This document shows positions 15,871-23,900 of a DNA stretch of 64,000 nt, piece by piece. Numbering within the stretch: position 1 is the first letter of the stretch; each line of letters opens with the position of its first letter. Source of the DNA: Brevirhabdus pacifica (GTDB lineage: Bacteria > Pseudomonadota > Alphaproteobacteria > Rhodobacterales > Rhodobacteraceae). The stretch covers positions 1-64,000 of the forward strand of contig NZ_PGFI01000015.1 in assembly GCF_002797755.1 (NCBI RefSeq), written 5' to 3'. Below the pieces are notes generated by a model. It worked only from the letters and a program-made list of their open reading frames with translations. It was not told the DNA's origin and ran no database searches. A program made the position numbers and the translations under genes.

Positions 15871-17175
15871 TCAGCGGCCCACCGCCACATAGGCCTCGAA
15901 GCCGGCGCGCTTGGCGTCCTTGGGGGAATAGATGTTGCGCAGGTCGGCCATGCGGGGGCTTTGCATGGTTTCGGCCAGGCGCTTGAGGTCGAGGGCGCGG
16001 AACTCGTTCCACTCGGTCAGCAGCACCACCGCCTCGGCGTCCCGGGCCGCGGCATAGGGATCCTCGCACCATTCCACCCCGGGCAGCAGGGCCTCGCCCT
16101 CGCGGCGGCCCTGGGGGTCGGTGACCCGCACCTTGGCGCCGCCGCCCACAAGGGCGGGCACGATGGTCAGGGCCGGGGCGTCGCGCATGTCGTCGGTGTT
16201 GGGCTTGAAGGTGACGCCCAGCACCGCCACGGTCTTGCCGTTGAAACTGCCGTCGCAAAGATCCAGCAGCTTGTCGATCATGCGGCGCTTGATCTCCTCG
16301 TTGACCTTGATGACCGTCTCGACGATCTGCATCGGGCGGGCGTGGTCCTGACCGATCCGCGCCAGCGCCTGGGTGTCCTTGGGAAAGCACGAGCCGCCAT
16401 AGCCGGGGCCCGCGTGCAGGAACTTGTTGCCGATGCGCCCGTCCAGACCCATCCCCTTGGAGACCTGTTTGACGTCGGCGCCGACCTTTTCGCACAGCGC
16501 CGCGATCTCGTTGATGAAGGTGATCTTGGTCGCCAGAAACGCGTTGGCGGCGTATTTGATCATCTCGGCGGATTCCAGATCCGTGGTGACGATGGGAAAG
16601 TCGCGCAGGAACAGCGGGCGGTAGATCTCGGCCATGACATCGCCGGCGCGCGCGCTCTGCACCCCCACGATGACCCGGTCGGGGCGCATGAAATCGTCGA
16701 TCGCCGCCCCTTCGCGCAGGAACTCGGGGTTCGAGGCCACGTCGAATTCGGCCTGCGGGTTGGCCTTGCGGATCACCTTGCGGACCTTGCGGTTGGTGCC
16801 GACGGGCACGGTCGACTTGGTCACGACCACCGTGTAGCCGTCCATCGCGGCGGCGATCTCCTCGGCGGCGGCCATCACATAGGTCAGGTCCGCATGGCCG
16901 TCGCCGCGCCGGGTGGGGGTGCCGACGGCGATGAAGACCGCGTCGGCCTGCGCCACGGCGCCGGGCAGATCGCCGGTGAACGACAGCCGCCCGGCCTCGA
17001 CGTTGCGGGCCATCAGCTCGTCCAGCCCCGGCTCGTAGATCGGCACCTCGCCGCGGTTCAGCTTTTCAAGCTTGGCGGGGTCCTTGTCGACGCAGATCAC
17101 CTCGTGGCCGAAATCCGAGAAACACACACCCGAGACCAGGCCCACGTAGCCCGTTCCAATCATCGCAATCCGCAT
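15871..17175 (-). CDS. ugd: UDP-glucose 6-dehydrogenase
   Basis: 434 residues, the normal length. The enzyme oxidises UDP-glucose twice with NAD to UDP-glucuronate in the cytoplasm. The NAD site is MIGTGYVGLVSGVCFSDFG at residues 5-23. ESTxPVG-like KSTVPVGTNRKV is near 120 and SNPEFLREGAA near 147. The catalytic-Cys segment is GPGYGGSCFPKDT near 255. The product feeds the epimerase encoded just upstream (17318-18439), giving UDP-galacturonate. The two genes share strand and are separated by 142 bp that contain a 31-bp element. Confidence 0.95.
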   Translation of the reverse strand: MRIAMIGTGYVGLVSGVCFSDFGHEVICVDKDPAKLEKLNRGEVPIYEPGLDELMARNVEAGRLSFTGDLPGAVAQADAVFIAVGTPTRRGDGHADLTYVMAAAEEIAAAMDGYTVVVTKSTVPVGTNRKVRKVIRKANPQAEFDVASNPEFLREGAAIDDFMRPDRVIVGVQSARAGDVMAEIYRPLFLRDFPIVTTDLESAEMIKYAANAFLATKITFINEIAALCEKVGADVKQVSKGMGLDGRIGNKFLHAGPGYGGSCFPKDTQALARIGQDHARPMQIVETVIKVNEEIKRRMIDKLLDLCDGSFNGKTVAVLGVTFKPNTDDMRDAPALTIVPALVGGGAKVRVTDPQGRREGEALLPGVEWCEDPYAAARDAEAVVLLTEWNEFRALDLKRLAETMQSPRMADLRNIYSPKDAKRAGFEAYVAVGR

Positions 17176-17270
17176 GCCGTGCCTCTTTTCCTGCCGGGTT
17201 TCATCCCCGCAAGGGGATGGGCGCGGCGGGGGGCCAAGTCAAGCCGTGGGGTGGGCCGCAGGGGGCGGAT

Positions 17271-17301
17271 GCCTCCGGCGGGGATATTTTCGCGACAGTG
17301 A
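17271..17301 (-). repeat. 31-bp polarised element, copy 4
   Basis: Differs from copy 1 at one base (CAGTGA for CAATGA). It starts 17 nt after the stop of the UDP-glucuronate epimerase gene, with the same polarity. Confidence 0.85.
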
Positions 17302-17317
17302 ACGGGGGGGCGGGGGC

Positions 17318-18439
17318 TCAGACCCGATAGTAGTCGCGATACCAGTCGACGAAATTCTGCACGCCCTCTTGCAGCTCCATGCGCGGGCGGTAGCCGGTCA
17401 GCGCCTCCAGAAGCGCGGTATCGGCCCAGGTCGCCTGCATGTCACCGGGTTGCATGGGCAGCATGGTCTTTTCGGCGGCGCGGCCGGTGGCCGACTCGAT
17501 GGCCTCGATGAAGGCCAGCAGGCGGACCGGCGCGCCGTTGCCGATGTTGACCACCCGGAAGGGGGCCACGGGCGACAGCGGGTCGATCGCGGCGGGGGCG
17601 GGCAGGGGGTCGCGGTCATCGGGGCGGGGGGGCAGGGCGTCCGCGAGCAGGCGGATGCCTTCGACCAGATCGTCCACATAGGTGAAGTCGCGCTGCATGT
17701 CGCCGTGGTTGAAGACCTCGATCGCGCGTCCCTCAAGCACCGCCTTGGTGAACTTGAACAGCGCCATGTCGGGCCGCCCCCAAGGCCCGTAGACCGTGAA
17801 GAAGCGGAACATGGTGCAGGGCAGGTCGTAGAGATGGGCGTAGGAATGGGCCATCGCCTCGGTCGCCTTCTTGGTGGCGGCGTAGAACGAGACCTGGGCG
17901 TCGGCCTTGTGCGTCTCGCGGTAGGGCATCTCGGCATTGGCGCCGTAAGCCGAGGAGGTCGAGGCCAGCAGCATGTGCACCGGCGGATGGGCGCGGGCGG
18001 CCTCCAGAAGCTCGAAGGTGCCCAGCAGGTTCGCCTCGACATAGGAGCGGGGGTTGTCGATGGAATAGCGCACCCCGGCCTGGGCCGCCAGATGCACCAC
18101 CAGCGAGGGTTCATGGTCTGAAAACAGGCTCTGCAACAGGCCCGGCGTCTCGATCCGGGCGATATGGGCGGTAAAGCCGGGGGTCTGGTTCAGCATGGCG
18201 TGGCGGCGTTCCTTCAGCGCCACGTCGTAATAATCCGACAGCGCATCGACGCCGATCACCTGCCAGCCCTCGGCCAGCAGCCGGGCGCAGACGTGATAGC
18301 CGATGAACCCCGCCGAGCCGGTGACCAGCGCCACCTTGGGCCGGTCGGCGAAGGGATCGCCCCGCCCCGCGCCCGTGGCGGCGGCGGAGGGGTGTGCGTC
18401 GGGGCGGGAAGCCGTGTCGGAAGACATGTCGGAAGCCAT
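17318..18439 (-). CDS. UDP-glucuronate 4-epimerase (LspL/Cap1J type)
   Basis: 373 residues. An extended SDR with VTGSAGFIGYHVCARLL near 40, the serine segment LASTSSAYG, the catalytic SFYAATKKATE (YxxxK) and FRFFTVYGPWGRPDMALFKF, which is characteristic of UDP-glucuronate epimerases. It interconverts UDP-glucuronate and UDP-galacturonate. The ATG at 18439 is preferred because AGGTGG lies about 7 nt upstream; the next ATG (18427) is possible. The first 36 residues are low-complexity. A proline-rich loop, PPRPDDRDPLPAPAAID, interrupts the domain near 260-285 and is longer than in most relatives. Its neighbour ugd makes its substrate. Confidence 0.9.
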   Translation of the reverse strand: MASDMSSDTASRPDAHPSAAATGAGRGDPFADRPKVALVTGSAGFIGYHVCARLLAEGWQVIGVDALSDYYDVALKERRHAMLNQTPGFTAHIARIETPGLLQSLFSDHEPSLVVHLAAQAGVRYSIDNPRSYVEANLLGTFELLEAARAHPPVHMLLASTSSAYGANAEMPYRETHKADAQVSFYAATKKATEAMAHSYAHLYDLPCTMFRFFTVYGPWGRPDMALFKFTKAVLEGRAIEVFNHGDMQRDFTYVDDLVEGIRLLADALPPRPDDRDPLPAPAAIDPLSPVAPFRVVNIGNGAPVRLLAFIEAIESATGRAAEKTMLPMQPGDMQATWADTALLEALTGYRPRMELQEGVQNFVDWYRDYYRV

Positions 18440-18601
18440 GGGAAATCCACCTGGAGGGGCAAGGAAAGGTCCCCGCGCTGGTAGCAAGATTGCGCCGCGC
18501 GGGCCAGCCACCTCTGGATTCGGAGCTTCGACCTGTGTACACAGACAGGATATTCAGAACGACTTTTTACAGACTGTCCTTGCATTTCCTGGGGGGGAAA
18601 G
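18440..18601. promoter_or_regulatory. Divergent intergenic region with a perfect palindrome
   Basis: 162 bp between the divergent epimerase and glmM genes. CTGTGTACACAG at 18533-18544 is a perfect 12-bp palindrome and a candidate operator. TATTCA at 18551 could be part of a promoter towards glmM. A G-rich ribosome-binding stretch precedes the glmM ATG. Confidence 0.4.
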
Positions 18602-20008
18602 ATGTCCCGCAAGTATTTCGGCACCGACGGGGTGCGCGGACGGGCGAATGCCTTTCCGATGACGGCGGGCTTTGCCCTGTCGCTGGGCGCGGCGGTGGGC
18701 CGCTATTTCGGCACCGACGAGACCGGCCGGCCACGCAGCGTGGTGATCGGCAAGGATACCCGCCTGTCGGGCTACATGCTCGAGACGGCGCTGACCGCGG
18801 GCTTCACCTCGACCGGAATGGACGTGATCCTGCTGGGCCCGGTGCCGACACCCGCCGTGGGGCTTCTGACCCATTCCATGCGCGCCGATGTGGGGGTGAT
18901 GATCTCGGCCAGCCACAACCCGGCCCATGACAACGGCCTCAAGTTCTTCGGCCCCGACGGGTTCAAGCTGTCGGATGCCGCCGAGGCCGCGATCGAGGCC
19001 GACCTTGAGGCCCAGCTTCACGGGCCCTTCTGCGAAAGCGGCTCTTCACAAGGGGACGAGGGCGATTTCGACCGGGCCGCCATGCCCCCCGCCGAGGCCA
19101 TCGGCCGGGCCCGCCGGATCGAGAACGCCGCCGGGCGCTACATCGAGTTTGCCAAGACCAGCTTTCCCCGCGGCCGCCGGCTCGACGGGCTGAAGGTGGT
19201 GATCGACTGTGCCAACGGCGCGGCCTATGCCGCCGCCCCCCAGGTGCTGTGGGAGCTGGGCGCCGAGGTGATCCCCGTGGGCGTCGCCCCCGACGGCACC
19301 AACATCAACGCGGGCTGCGGCTCGACCGACACGAAGCTGGCGGCGCGCCGGGTGCGCGAGACCGGCGCCGATCTGGGCATCTGTCTGGACGGTGACGCCG
19401 ACCGTGTAATGATCCTCGACGAGACCGGCGCCGTGGCCGACGGCGACCAGTTGATGGGGCTTCTGGCCGACCGCTGGGCGCAGGCCGGCCAGCTGCGCGG
19501 CGGCGCGCTGGTGGCGACGGTGATGTCGAACCTGGGGCTTGAACGCTTCCTGGCCGGGCGCGGGCTGGCGCTGCACCGCACGCCGGTGGGCGACCGCCAT
19601 GTGGTCGCGGCCATGCGCCGGGGTGGCTTCAACCTGGGCGGCGAACAGTCGGGCCATATCGTGATGACCGATTACGCCACCACCGGCGACGGGCTGATCG
19701 CGGGGCTGCAGTTCCTGGCCGCCATGGTCGAGACCGGCCAGCCCGCCAGCGCGCTGGCGCGGGTCTTCACCCCCTGTCCCCAGCGGCTGCACAACGTGCG
19801 CTTCCGCTCGGACCGGCTGCCGCTCGAGGAGCCTTCGGTGCGCGAGGTCATCGCCGCAGGCCAGACCCGCCTGGGCGGCAAGGGCCGGCTTCTGATCCGC
19901 AAGTCGGGCACCGAGCCCCTGATCCGGGTGATGGGCGAATGCGAGGACGAGCATCTGCTGGAGGCCACCATCGCCGATGTGGTCGCCGCCGTGCAGGCCG
20001 CGGGCTGA
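18602..20008 (+). CDS. glmM: Phosphoglucosamine mutase
   Basis: 468 residues. Converts glucosamine-6-phosphate to glucosamine-1-phosphate, the route to UDP-GlcNAc. It starts [12 protein letters not shown], carries the phosphoserine loop [12 protein letters not shown] near 102, the metal site [11 protein letters not shown] near 262, GGEQSGHI near 345 and the phosphate-binding [12 protein letters not shown] near 435. It is about 20 residues longer than the usual 445-450. The extra stretch [16 protein letters not shown] near 145-160 contains a short palindromic element. The gene is normally essential and chromosomal in this family, so this copy is either a second one that boosts supply for the polymers or evidence that the replicon is a chromid. 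Confidence 0.92.
   Translation: MSRKYFGTDGVRGRANAFPMTAGFALSLGAAVGRYFGTDETGRPRSVVIGKDTRLSGYMLETALTAGFTSTGMDVILLGPVPTPAVGLLTHSMRADVGVMISASHNPAHDNGLKFFGPDGFKLSDAAEAAIEADLEAQLHGPFCESGSSQGDEGDFDRAAMPPAEAIGRARRIENAAGRYIEFAKTSFPRGRRLDGLKVVIDCANGAAYAAAPQVLWELGAEVIPVGVAPDGTNINAGCGSTDTKLAARRVRETGADLGICLDGDADRVMILDETGAVADGDQLMGLLADRWAQAGQLRGGALVATVMSNLGLERFLAGRGLALHRTPVGDRHVVAAMRRGGFNLGGEQSGHIVMTDYATTGDGLIAGLQFLAAMVETGQPASALARVFTPCPQRLHNVRFRSDRLPLEEPSVREVIAAGQTRLGGKGRLLIRKSGTEPLIRVMGECEDEHLLEATIADVVAAVQAAG
19034..19060 (+). repeat. Short palindromic element inside glmM
   Basis: GCGGCTCTTCACAAGGGGAC after GAAA. Translated as ESGSSQGDE in a region where other GlmM proteins have no residues. Confidence 0.65.
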
Positions 20009-20024
20009 CGCGCTCCGCCCCCCT

Positions 20025-20055
20025 TCATTGTCGCAAAAATATCCCCGCCGGAGGC
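20025..20055 (+). repeat. 31-bp polarised element, copy 5
   Basis: Begins 17 nt after the glmM stop, same polarity as glmM. It extends into GGCG, which allows a CGCC-GGA-GGCG mini-hairpin. Confidence 0.85.
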
Positions 20056-20119
20056 GGCGCCCCCGTTCCTCCGGGCGCGCGCCGGAAGGGGTGGTGCGCG
20101 GGGCGGGCCGCGAGGTGGC

Positions 20120-21478
20120 TCAGAACTTCCACCAGGGCCGTTTCTTGGCGAAGCCGAAGCCGATCTTGGCGTTCTCGTGGACCGGGAAGTCCCGGTGCGC
20201 CAGGTAGCGGCGGATCACGGATTTATAAAGCTCGTTCTTCACGTCGGCCGTCAGCGACAGGAAGCTCTGCACCACCTGCAGGTCGAGGAAGGGATAGCGC
20301 GCCTCCATCCCGAAGGAGCCCGCCACCATCTCCTCCTTGAAGAGATAGGCCGCCTGGGTGCTGCCGTAGAAGGAGGACCAGGGGAAATGGCCCAGCAGGT
20401 TCTGCGGGTAGAGCCCGCCGAAATTGCTGTGGGCGAAGAACTTGCGCCCCTGGAAGCCGTAATCCGAGAAGATCTCGTCGGCGCCGCTGCCCGACAGGTA
20501 GACCAGCGCGCCATTCTGCTTGGCCTTGTCGCAGACCCCCGCCAGGATCAGGGCGGCCTTGTCGCCATGCACGCTCTTGCCGCGCTCCAGCCGCTCGCCC
20601 TCGTCGTTGACGATGACATAGGGCTCGTCCTCCACGTGGTCCTTCAGCCAGGCCTGCCAGCGCGCGACGTCCAGCTCCTCCTGGGGGATGGTGATGGCCC
20701 GGTTGCCCGAGGCCTCGACCGCGCGGATGCGGCCGGCGACCACCTGCGGATCCTCGCGCCCCTCGACGGTGATCGACATGAAGGGCGTGCCCTGAGCGAT
20801 CAGCGAGGCCGCGATGGCGCCGCTGTCATAGCCGCTGGACAGGCCCACGAAGGGCGTGCCGCGCAGGTGCCGCACCCGCTTGGCCACGGCCGCGTCGAAG
20901 GCGTCGAACCAGGGTTCGACCTCGGTCTCGTGCTGGGCGATGTTGAACTGGTAGATCTCGCGCGACACGATGCGGCTGCCGTCCAGCGCATAGTCCACCA
21001 CGTGATTGGGCTTGAGCGGCTGGATGTCGGAAAACCCCAGCGCCGACAGGGCGTCGCGATAGCTGGCAAAGCCGAAATCCTTGCCGTTCGAGCCGAAGAA
21101 CAGCGGCTTGGTGCCGAAACAGTCCCGCGCGGCCAGCAGCGTGTCGGTGCGGAAGTCGACGATCAGGATCGCGTATTCCCCGTCGAGGTGGCGGAAGATG
21201 TCGGCGCCCTTCTCGAGATAGAGGTCATGCAGGTAGCGCGCCTCGCTCTCCTGGTCGTCGGGGCAGTTGTAGATCTCGCCGTTGAACAGGATGACCACGT
21301 CCTCGTCCGGCGCGACATAGGGCTGGGCAACGTAATTGCCCCGCATCGACAGCAGGTTGTGGCAGAAGGAATAGCCGCGCAGGCTGTGCTCGCGGGTGAC
21401 GTCGGGGCCGCGCAGGCGCATGATGCGGTTGAAGTCGATCTTGTCCGTCGGAAGGGTCGAGAAGACGAAACTGCACAT
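20120..21478 (-). CDS. Asparagine-synthase-like glutamine amidotransferase
   Basis: 452 residues, shorter than AsnB. The ATG at 21478 places Cys at position 2 (MCSFVFSTLP), the nucleophile of class II glutaminase domains. The next landmarks are LRGPDVTREH, ILFNGEIYN and DGEYAI. The synthetase domain has VGLSSGYDSGAIAASL near 220, a variant of the SGGxDS pyrophosphate loop with Tyr for Gly, and YLSGSGADEIFSDYGF. In polysaccharide clusters such enzymes amidate the carboxyl of uronic acids. With Ugd and the glucuronate epimerase nearby, uronamide formation is a reasonable inference. It is divergent from the next glycosyltransferase. Confidence 0.8.
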   Translation of the reverse strand: MCSFVFSTLPTDKIDFNRIMRLRGPDVTREHSLRGYSFCHNLLSMRGNYVAQPYVAPDEDVVILFNGEIYNCPDDQESEARYLHDLYLEKGADIFRHLDGEYAILIVDFRTDTLLAARDCFGTKPLFFGSNGKDFGFASYRDALSALGFSDIQPLKPNHVVDYALDGSRIVSREIYQFNIAQHETEVEPWFDAFDAAVAKRVRHLRGTPFVGLSSGYDSGAIAASLIAQGTPFMSITVEGREDPQVVAGRIRAVEASGNRAITIPQEELDVARWQAWLKDHVEDEPYVIVNDEGERLERGKSVHGDKAALILAGVCDKAKQNGALVYLSGSGADEIFSDYGFQGRKFFAHSNFGGLYPQNLLGHFPWSSFYGSTQAAYLFKEEMVAGSFGMEARYPFLDLQVVQSFLSLTADVKNELYKSVIRRYLAHRDFPVHENAKIGFGFAKKRPWWKF

Positions 21479-21677
21479 GGGGGCCTCTGGTCGGGAGCGG
21501 GTCGGGAACGGGACGGGTCGGGAAGGGCGTCCCGGCAGGGATAAGCCACCGGCGGGGCTTGCGCAACGTGGCCCGGCCGCCGGCGCGCGGTTGTCTTGGT
21601 CGCGCCGTCGGGGCAGGTTGCGCGGGATTCGCAATCCTCGGGCCGGCGTGACGGGCCCGGCAGCAGGGAAATGGCCG

Positions 21678-22871
21678 ATGACGCTGAAACTGGCGATTGC
21701 CGTGAAGACCTATCCCGATCCGACCCAGACCCCCGCGACCGAGCATATCGCCAAGCTTTTCGGCGGCGAAAGCGTCGTGCTGTGCCGCGCACGCCACCCC
21801 GAGCTGCCCGGCACGCGCCCCGCCTTCTGCCTGGCCGATCATCGCCCCGGCCCCGCCCTGCGCCTGGCCGACCACCTGGCCGCCCCCTTCGAGCATGGCC
21901 GCAACTTCCTGCGCAACCACAACACCCACCCGCCCACCGGCAGCCGGCGCCGGGCGCTGGAAGGCTTCCTGCGCGCCCAGGGGGTCGAGGCGATCCTGGC
22001 CGAGTTCGGCACCGAGGCCAGCTTCTGGTTTCCCACCGCGCGCAAGCTGGGCCTGCCCTTCCATGTCTATTTCCGCGGCCATGACGCCACCGCCTATCTG
22101 GAAACCCCGCGCCGGGCGCCCCGGCGCATCCGCTCCTACCGGGCGATGGTGGGGGCGGCCGACGGGATCTTCGCCGTCTCGCAGTTCCTGCTGGACCAGC
22201 TGGCGGCCCGGGGCATCACCAATCCCAACGCCCATGTGGTGCCCAGCGGGGTCGACATGGCCCGCCTGCGCCCCGCCCCGAAAGAGCCGGGGCTGGTCAT
22301 CGCCGCCGGCCGCTTCATCGACAAGAAGGCCCCCGAGATCACCGTCCGCGCCTTCGTCGAGGCCGCCCGCGCCCATCCCGGCGCCCGGCTGGAGATGATC
22401 GGCGACGGCCCGCTGCTGGCCCCATGTCAGGCCCTGGCGCGGGAGCTGGGCGCCGAGGGCAAGGTCATCTTCCATGGCCACCGGCCCCATGGCTTCGTCG
22501 AGGAGCGGCTGCGCGCGGCGCCGCTGTTCCTGCAGCATTCGGTGATCGCGCCCGACGGCAACCAGGAGGGGGCGCCGGTCGCCATCCAGGAGGCGATGGC
22601 GGCGGGGGCCTGCGTGATCTCGACCCGGCACGCGGGCATCCCGCACCTGGTCGAGGAGGGGGTCAGCGGCTTTCTGGTGGACGAGCATGACGCGGCCGGT
22701 TTCGCCGGGCATGCCCGCGCCATGCTGGACGATCCGGCCCGCGCCGCGCGGATGGGCCAGGCCGGCCACGCCCACGCCGCGCGCGAGTTCGACCGCGCCG
22801 CCCTCTACCGCCGGGTCGAGGCGGTGCTGCGCGCCTCGGTCGCCCGCCGGGCCGGTCGGCCGGCGGGCTGA
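21678..22871 (+). CDS. Glycosyltransferase family 4
   Basis: 397 residues. The donor-site motif is QEGAPVAIQEAMAAGACVISTRHAGIPHLVEEG near 295-325, with the E-x7-E pair. GRFIDKKAPEITVRAF near 210 and VPSGVDMARL near 190 are typical of GT4 enzymes that extend lipid-linked oligosaccharides, such as colanic-acid-type transferases. The ATG at 21678 has AGGGAA eight nt upstream. The gene is divergent from the amidotransferase and 130 bp before the FkbM gene on the same strand. It probably adds a module A sugar. Confidence 0.87.
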   Translation: MTLKLAIAVKTYPDPTQTPATEHIAKLFGGESVVLCRARHPELPGTRPAFCLADHRPGPALRLADHLAAPFEHGRNFLRNHNTHPPTGSRRRALEGFLRAQGVEAILAEFGTEASFWFPTARKLGLPFHVYFRGHDATAYLETPRRAPRRIRSYRAMVGAADGIFAVSQFLLDQLAARGITNPNAHVVPSGVDMARLRPAPKEPGLVIAAGRFIDKKAPEITVRAFVEAARAHPGARLEMIGDGPLLAPCQALARELGAEGKVIFHGHRPHGFVEERLRAAPLFLQHSVIAPDGNQEGAPVAIQEAMAAGACVISTRHAGIPHLVEEGVSGFLVDEHDAAGFAGHARAMLDDPARAARMGQAGHAHAAREFDRAALYRRVEAVLRASVARRAGRPAG

Positions 22872-23000
22872 GGCTGAGGGGCGGCGGGCTACTCACAGGG
22901 CCGGGGGCACCAAAGCCTTTGCGCCCGGCGGCGGGGGCGTCTACCAAGGCGCGGGACAGGGATCCGGCGGCGGATCCACGAGCGGATGAAGGAAATGGCG

Positions 23001-23690
23001 ATGTCTTTACAGGGCGAGTGGAAGCGGCTGAAGCGCCGGGTTCATCGGCTGGGCGAGCGCCTGCATGCCTGGCGCGACGCCGCCCGCGTTCACGCCCGCA
23101 ACGCCGCCCATCCCGCACGGGTGCTGTTCGTCGACGGCGGCTCGAACCTGGGACAGGGGTTCGAATGGTTCGCCCGGCGCTACGATGACGGCAAGATCGC
23201 CTTCCACCTCTTCGAGCCCAACCCCAACTGCCACCCGGCGCTGGAGCGGCTGCGGGCGCGCTATGGCGAGCGGATGGAGATCCACGCCGCCGCCCTCGGC
23301 ACCGCCGAGGGGGAGATGAAGTTCTACGGCCTGGCCGAGGGCGGGGAGCTGTCCCAGGGCGGATCCCTTCTGAAGAGCCACAATTCCACCTATTACGAGG
23401 CCCGAGAGGATGCCGCGATCGAGGTGCGGGTGATGGATTTCCCGGCCTATCTGGAACGCCAGGCCGAGCGGTTCGACACGATCGTGGTCAAGATGGACAT
23501 CGAGGGCGCCGAGATCGACCTGCTGGAGGCGCTGCTGGAGGGTGGCGCGCACCGCTTCATCGACACGCTCTATGTCGAGTTCCACGCCCAGTACCAGGCC
23601 GAGCCCGAGCGCAGCCGCCTGCGCGCCCGCGAACGCGCCCTGGTGGCGCGGCTGAAGGCCACCGGCATGCGCGTCCGCATCTGGCACTGA
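23001..23690 (+). CDS. FkbM-family methyltransferase
   Basis: 229 residues. VLFVDGGSNLGQGFEWFARR near 43 is the SAM-binding motif I variant. FHLFEPNPNCHPALERL near 70 and VVKMDIEGAEIDLLEALL near 155 are the FkbM signature segments. The family methylates sugar hydroxyls, so it may O-methylate a residue of the module A polymer. The ATG at 23001 is chosen because GAAGGA lies seven nt upstream; in-frame ATGs at 22986 and 22995 are less well placed. A large hairpin follows the stop codon. Confidence 0.85.
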   Translation: MSLQGEWKRLKRRVHRLGERLHAWRDAARVHARNAAHPARVLFVDGGSNLGQGFEWFARRYDDGKIAFHLFEPNPNCHPALERLRARYGERMEIHAAALGTAEGEMKFYGLAEGGELSQGGSLLKSHNSTYYEAREDAAIEVRVMDFPAYLERQAERFDTIVVKMDIEGAEIDLLEALLEGGAHRFIDTLYVEFHAQYQAEPERSRLRARERALVARLKATGMRVRIWH

Positions 23691-23691
23691 G

Positions 23692-23745
23692 GGCCTCCCG
23701 CCCCGGGTATCGTGACCGGGCAGAGACGACCCGGCGGGCGGGGCC
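23692..23745 (+). terminator. Large imperfect hairpin after the FkbM gene
   Basis: GGCCTCCCGCCCCGGGT (23692-23708) pairs imperfectly with ACCCGGCGGGCGGGGCC (23729-23745). It has no T-tract. It probably stabilises or ends the upstream transcript. Confidence 0.4.
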
Positions 23746-23900
23746 TGCGGGCCGATCCGGCCACGGATAGGGGCAAAATTCCCCCCCGGCGCGGTTTTTC
23801 TTTCCGAAACGGGACGGTTTCGCGCTATGGCCCCGATTGTCGGTCCGATCTTTCCGCCAAGGGGGGAGGGGCCGGCGGGGACAAGCAAGGGGATGTCACG

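Noticed and set aside
23746-23900. Possible purine riboswitch before the permease gene
   Set aside because: A small CGAAAC/GTTTCG hairpin is present (23805-23822), but no conserved purine-riboswitch core was recognised.
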